64,000 nucleotides of DNA, taken from Flavihumibacter soli. GTDB lineage: Bacteria; Bacteroidota; Bacteroidia; Sphingobacteriales; Sphingobacteriaceae. Location: NCBI RefSeq assembly GCF_010692725.1, contig NZ_JAAFZB010000088.1:1-64000 (forward strand). Direction: 5' to 3'. Position 1 is the first letter of the stretch; each line of letters starts with the position of its first letter. The notes under the pieces were generated by a model, which searched no databases, was not told the origin of the DNA, and worked only from the letters and a program-made list of their open reading frames with translations. This document shows, piece by piece, positions 62,561-64,000 of this stretch. A program made the translations under genes and the position numbers.

Positions 62561-63904
62561 CTATAGGTATTCATTAGCGAGATTCGCCAACTCGCTTCGT
62601 TCTCCTTTTTGGAGGGTTATATGCGCGTGCAGGGGATGATTTTTTGTCTTATCGATCAGGTAGGATAAGCCATTGCTCTCAGCATCCAGATAGGGCGTAT
62701 CTATTTGGTAAATGTCACCGGCAAAAACGATCTTGGTATTTTCCCCGGCCCTGGAGATAATGGTCTTAATTTCATGAGGCGTCAGGTTCTGAGCTTCATC
62801 AACTATGAAGAATATACGTGACAAAGTTCTTCCGCGAATGAATGCCAGAGGGGCGATGACAATTTTTTCATTACTTATCATCTCATCTATGCGGACCTGT
62901 ACCTTAGTGTCGTCGTTATATTGCTCCCTTATGAAGCGTAGGTTGTCCCAGATGGGGGCCATATAAGGGTCTACCTTTAATTTTACATCACCAGGCAGAA
63001 AACCGATATCCTTATTACTCAGGGGGATGGTAGGCCTTGTAATAAAGATTTGGCGATAATTCTTTCGCTGTTCCAGGGCGCTTGCCAGGGCAAGCAAGGT
63101 TTTGCCGGTACCGGCATTACCCTGTATAGTGACCAGTTTTACATCTGAACTTAAAAGCGCATGAATCGCAAAAGCCTGCTCTGAATTTTTAGGTTTTATG
63201 CGAAAAACCGACCTCTCCACCAGGTATTCCAGTGCCTGTACTTTCGGATTATAATATGCATCTGTTACGGAATTCCCATTCTTTAAAGTATAGTAGTGAA
63301 TGCTTGACAGCGTTGGAAGCCCCAATTTTTGGGCGGGAAGCGAGCCGGTCTTCTGAAGTTCATTAATCAGCTTTGCCGGAACCTTGGTGAGCTCGGTCTT
63401 ACCACTGTATAGCTCTTCAACATTTTTAACCTTTCCAGTTTCATAATCCTCAGAAGTAAGATCAAGGGCCTTTGCTTTTAATCGCAGACACACATCCTTG
63501 GATACAAGGATCACTTTTTTATCAGGATTCTGGTCCTGAAGGTTTAACGCTGAATTAAGGATGCGGTGATCAAATTTACCGGGGCCGAAGATATCTTCAG
63601 CATCATGGATAGCTGGTTTGTCATCCATTATGACTTTGAAATGCCCACGGTCCTTTCCCGGGAGCGGCAGCCATTGGTTTATCAGGTTGTCCTTCGAAAT
63701 TTCATCCATCACCCTGATAAAACTCCGGGCCTCGAAGTTCCGCGTTTCGTTCCCTGACTTCATATTATCCAGTTCTTCGAGAACCTGGATAGGAATCGCG
63801 ACGTCATGCTCCTTAAAATTCAGAAATGCATCATGATCATATAAGATCACGGAAGTATCCAATACAAAGACTTTCTTTTTTAGCGATGAAGTATTGTTAG
63901 CCAT
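62561..63904 (-). CDS. PIN-PhoH fusion ATPase
   Basis: A 447-residue two-domain protein. The PIN ribonuclease domain (about 10-145) has acidic residues in VFVLDTSVILYDHDA and VLEELDNMK, and a further Asp in LVSKDVCLRLKA. The PhoH ATPase domain (about 240-445) has Walker A QGNAGTGKTLLALASAL and Walker B FFIVDEAQNLTPHEI. Such PhoH2-type proteins are proposed RNA helicases/nucleases; the PhoH2 of Mycobacterium has both activities. It is distinct from the shorter PhoH encoded near 32 kb. The next 96 bp to the window end show nothing recognisable. Confidence 0.94.
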   Translation of the reverse strand: MANNTSSLKKKVFVLDTSVILYDHDAFLNFKEHDVAIPIQVLEELDNMKSGNETRNFEARSFIRVMDEISKDNLINQWLPLPGKDRGHFKVIMDDKPAIHDAEDIFGPGKFDHRILNSALNLQDQNPDKKVILVSKDVCLRLKAKALDLTSEDYETGKVKNVEELYSGKTELTKVPAKLINELQKTGSLPAQKLGLPTLSSIHYYTLKNGNSVTDAYYNPKVQALEYLVERSVFRIKPKNSEQAFAIHALLSSDVKLVTIQGNAGTGKTLLALASALEQRKNYRQIFITRPTIPLSNKDIGFLPGDVKLKVDPYMAPIWDNLRFIREQYNDDTKVQVRIDEMISNEKIVIAPLAFIRGRTLSRIFFIVDEAQNLTPHEIKTIISRAGENTKIVFAGDIYQIDTPYLDAESNGLSYLIDKTKNHPLHAHITLQKGERSELANLANEYL

Positions 63905-64000
63905 GAGGCTAAATTTACAGAAAATAGGTAAAAGAGAGGTTATTCGGAGAGAAATGTCTATAAAACAAAAACGGAAATCCGCCTCTTTCGATTTAGATTT

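Overview
The window looks like a chromosomal segment of a Bacteroidota bacterium, most likely of the family Sphingobacteriaceae (Pedobacter/Mucilaginibacter type). The reasons are the Bacteroidota promoter signature (TTTG, about 19 nt, TAnnTTTG) seen upstream of many genes, TonB receptors with carboxypeptidase-like N-terminal domains, an S46 dipeptidyl-peptidase, DUF6266 and DUF6580 proteins, futalosine-pathway menaquinone genes, and weak or absent Shine-Dalgarno sequences. I see no IS element, prophage, CRISPR array, rRNA or tRNA. The content is mostly core metabolism and envelope functions.

Layout. 1-5.9 kb: the end of hemF, a small lipoprotein, gyrA and a tandem pair of secreted TPR proteins. 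5.9-9.6 kb: Ku, a stand-alone receiver domain, a degenerate DEAD-box protein and an orphan gene. 9.6-14.1 kb: prmC diverging from ribD, then a DMT transporter, a YigZ-type protein and a nucleoside phosphorylase. 14.2-16.8 kb: a menaquinone cluster (mqnE, a histidine phosphatase, mqnA). 16.9-22.2 kb: sulfur amino acid synthesis, with a cystathionine synthase/lyase-type enzyme followed by a SAM riboswitch, a short leader ORF ending in four Cys codons, then metY, metX and homoserine dehydrogenase. 22.2-33 kb: an acyltransferase E2, cinA, lptD, a cell-wall amidase, an MCE/MlaD protein, RNase Z, a STAS protein, purC and phoH.

33-43.5 kb: a SAM hydrolase, a monooxygenase-fold protein, kynureninase, a stress flavoprotein-like protein, a 3-methyladenine glycosylase, a free methionine sulfoxide reductase, a dipeptidyl-peptidase and several orphan genes. 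43.7-47.5 kb: a cobalamin-riboswitch unit (btuB, a PP-loop ATPase and a sirtuin lacking the usual zinc cysteines). 47.5-56 kb: a beta-lactamase-fold hydrolase, an adenylate cyclase/TPR protein, an SRPBCC protein, a two-gene unit resembling the animal ether-lipid enzymes AGMO and TMEM86, an FKBP and an Smr protein. 55.5-64 kb: an iron-type TonB receptor plus PepSY protein behind a promoter with an operator-like palindrome, a DUF763 protein, an MBL hydrolase, a DUF4142 lipoprotein, a cold-shock protein and a PIN-PhoH protein.

The most interesting element is the 5' leader of metY (18.10-18.53 kb). A SAM aptamer ends about ten bases before a 38-codon ORF ending Met-Cys-Cys-Cys-Cys-Arg. The Cys codons lie inside a long hairpin that competes with two alternative hairpins. 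This looks like a two-input leader sensing SAM and cysteine. Also notable are heptanucleotide tandem repeats filling intergenic gaps, the ether-lipid pair, the sirtuin in the B12 unit, and several promoters placed so close to the start codon that the mRNAs should be leaderless.
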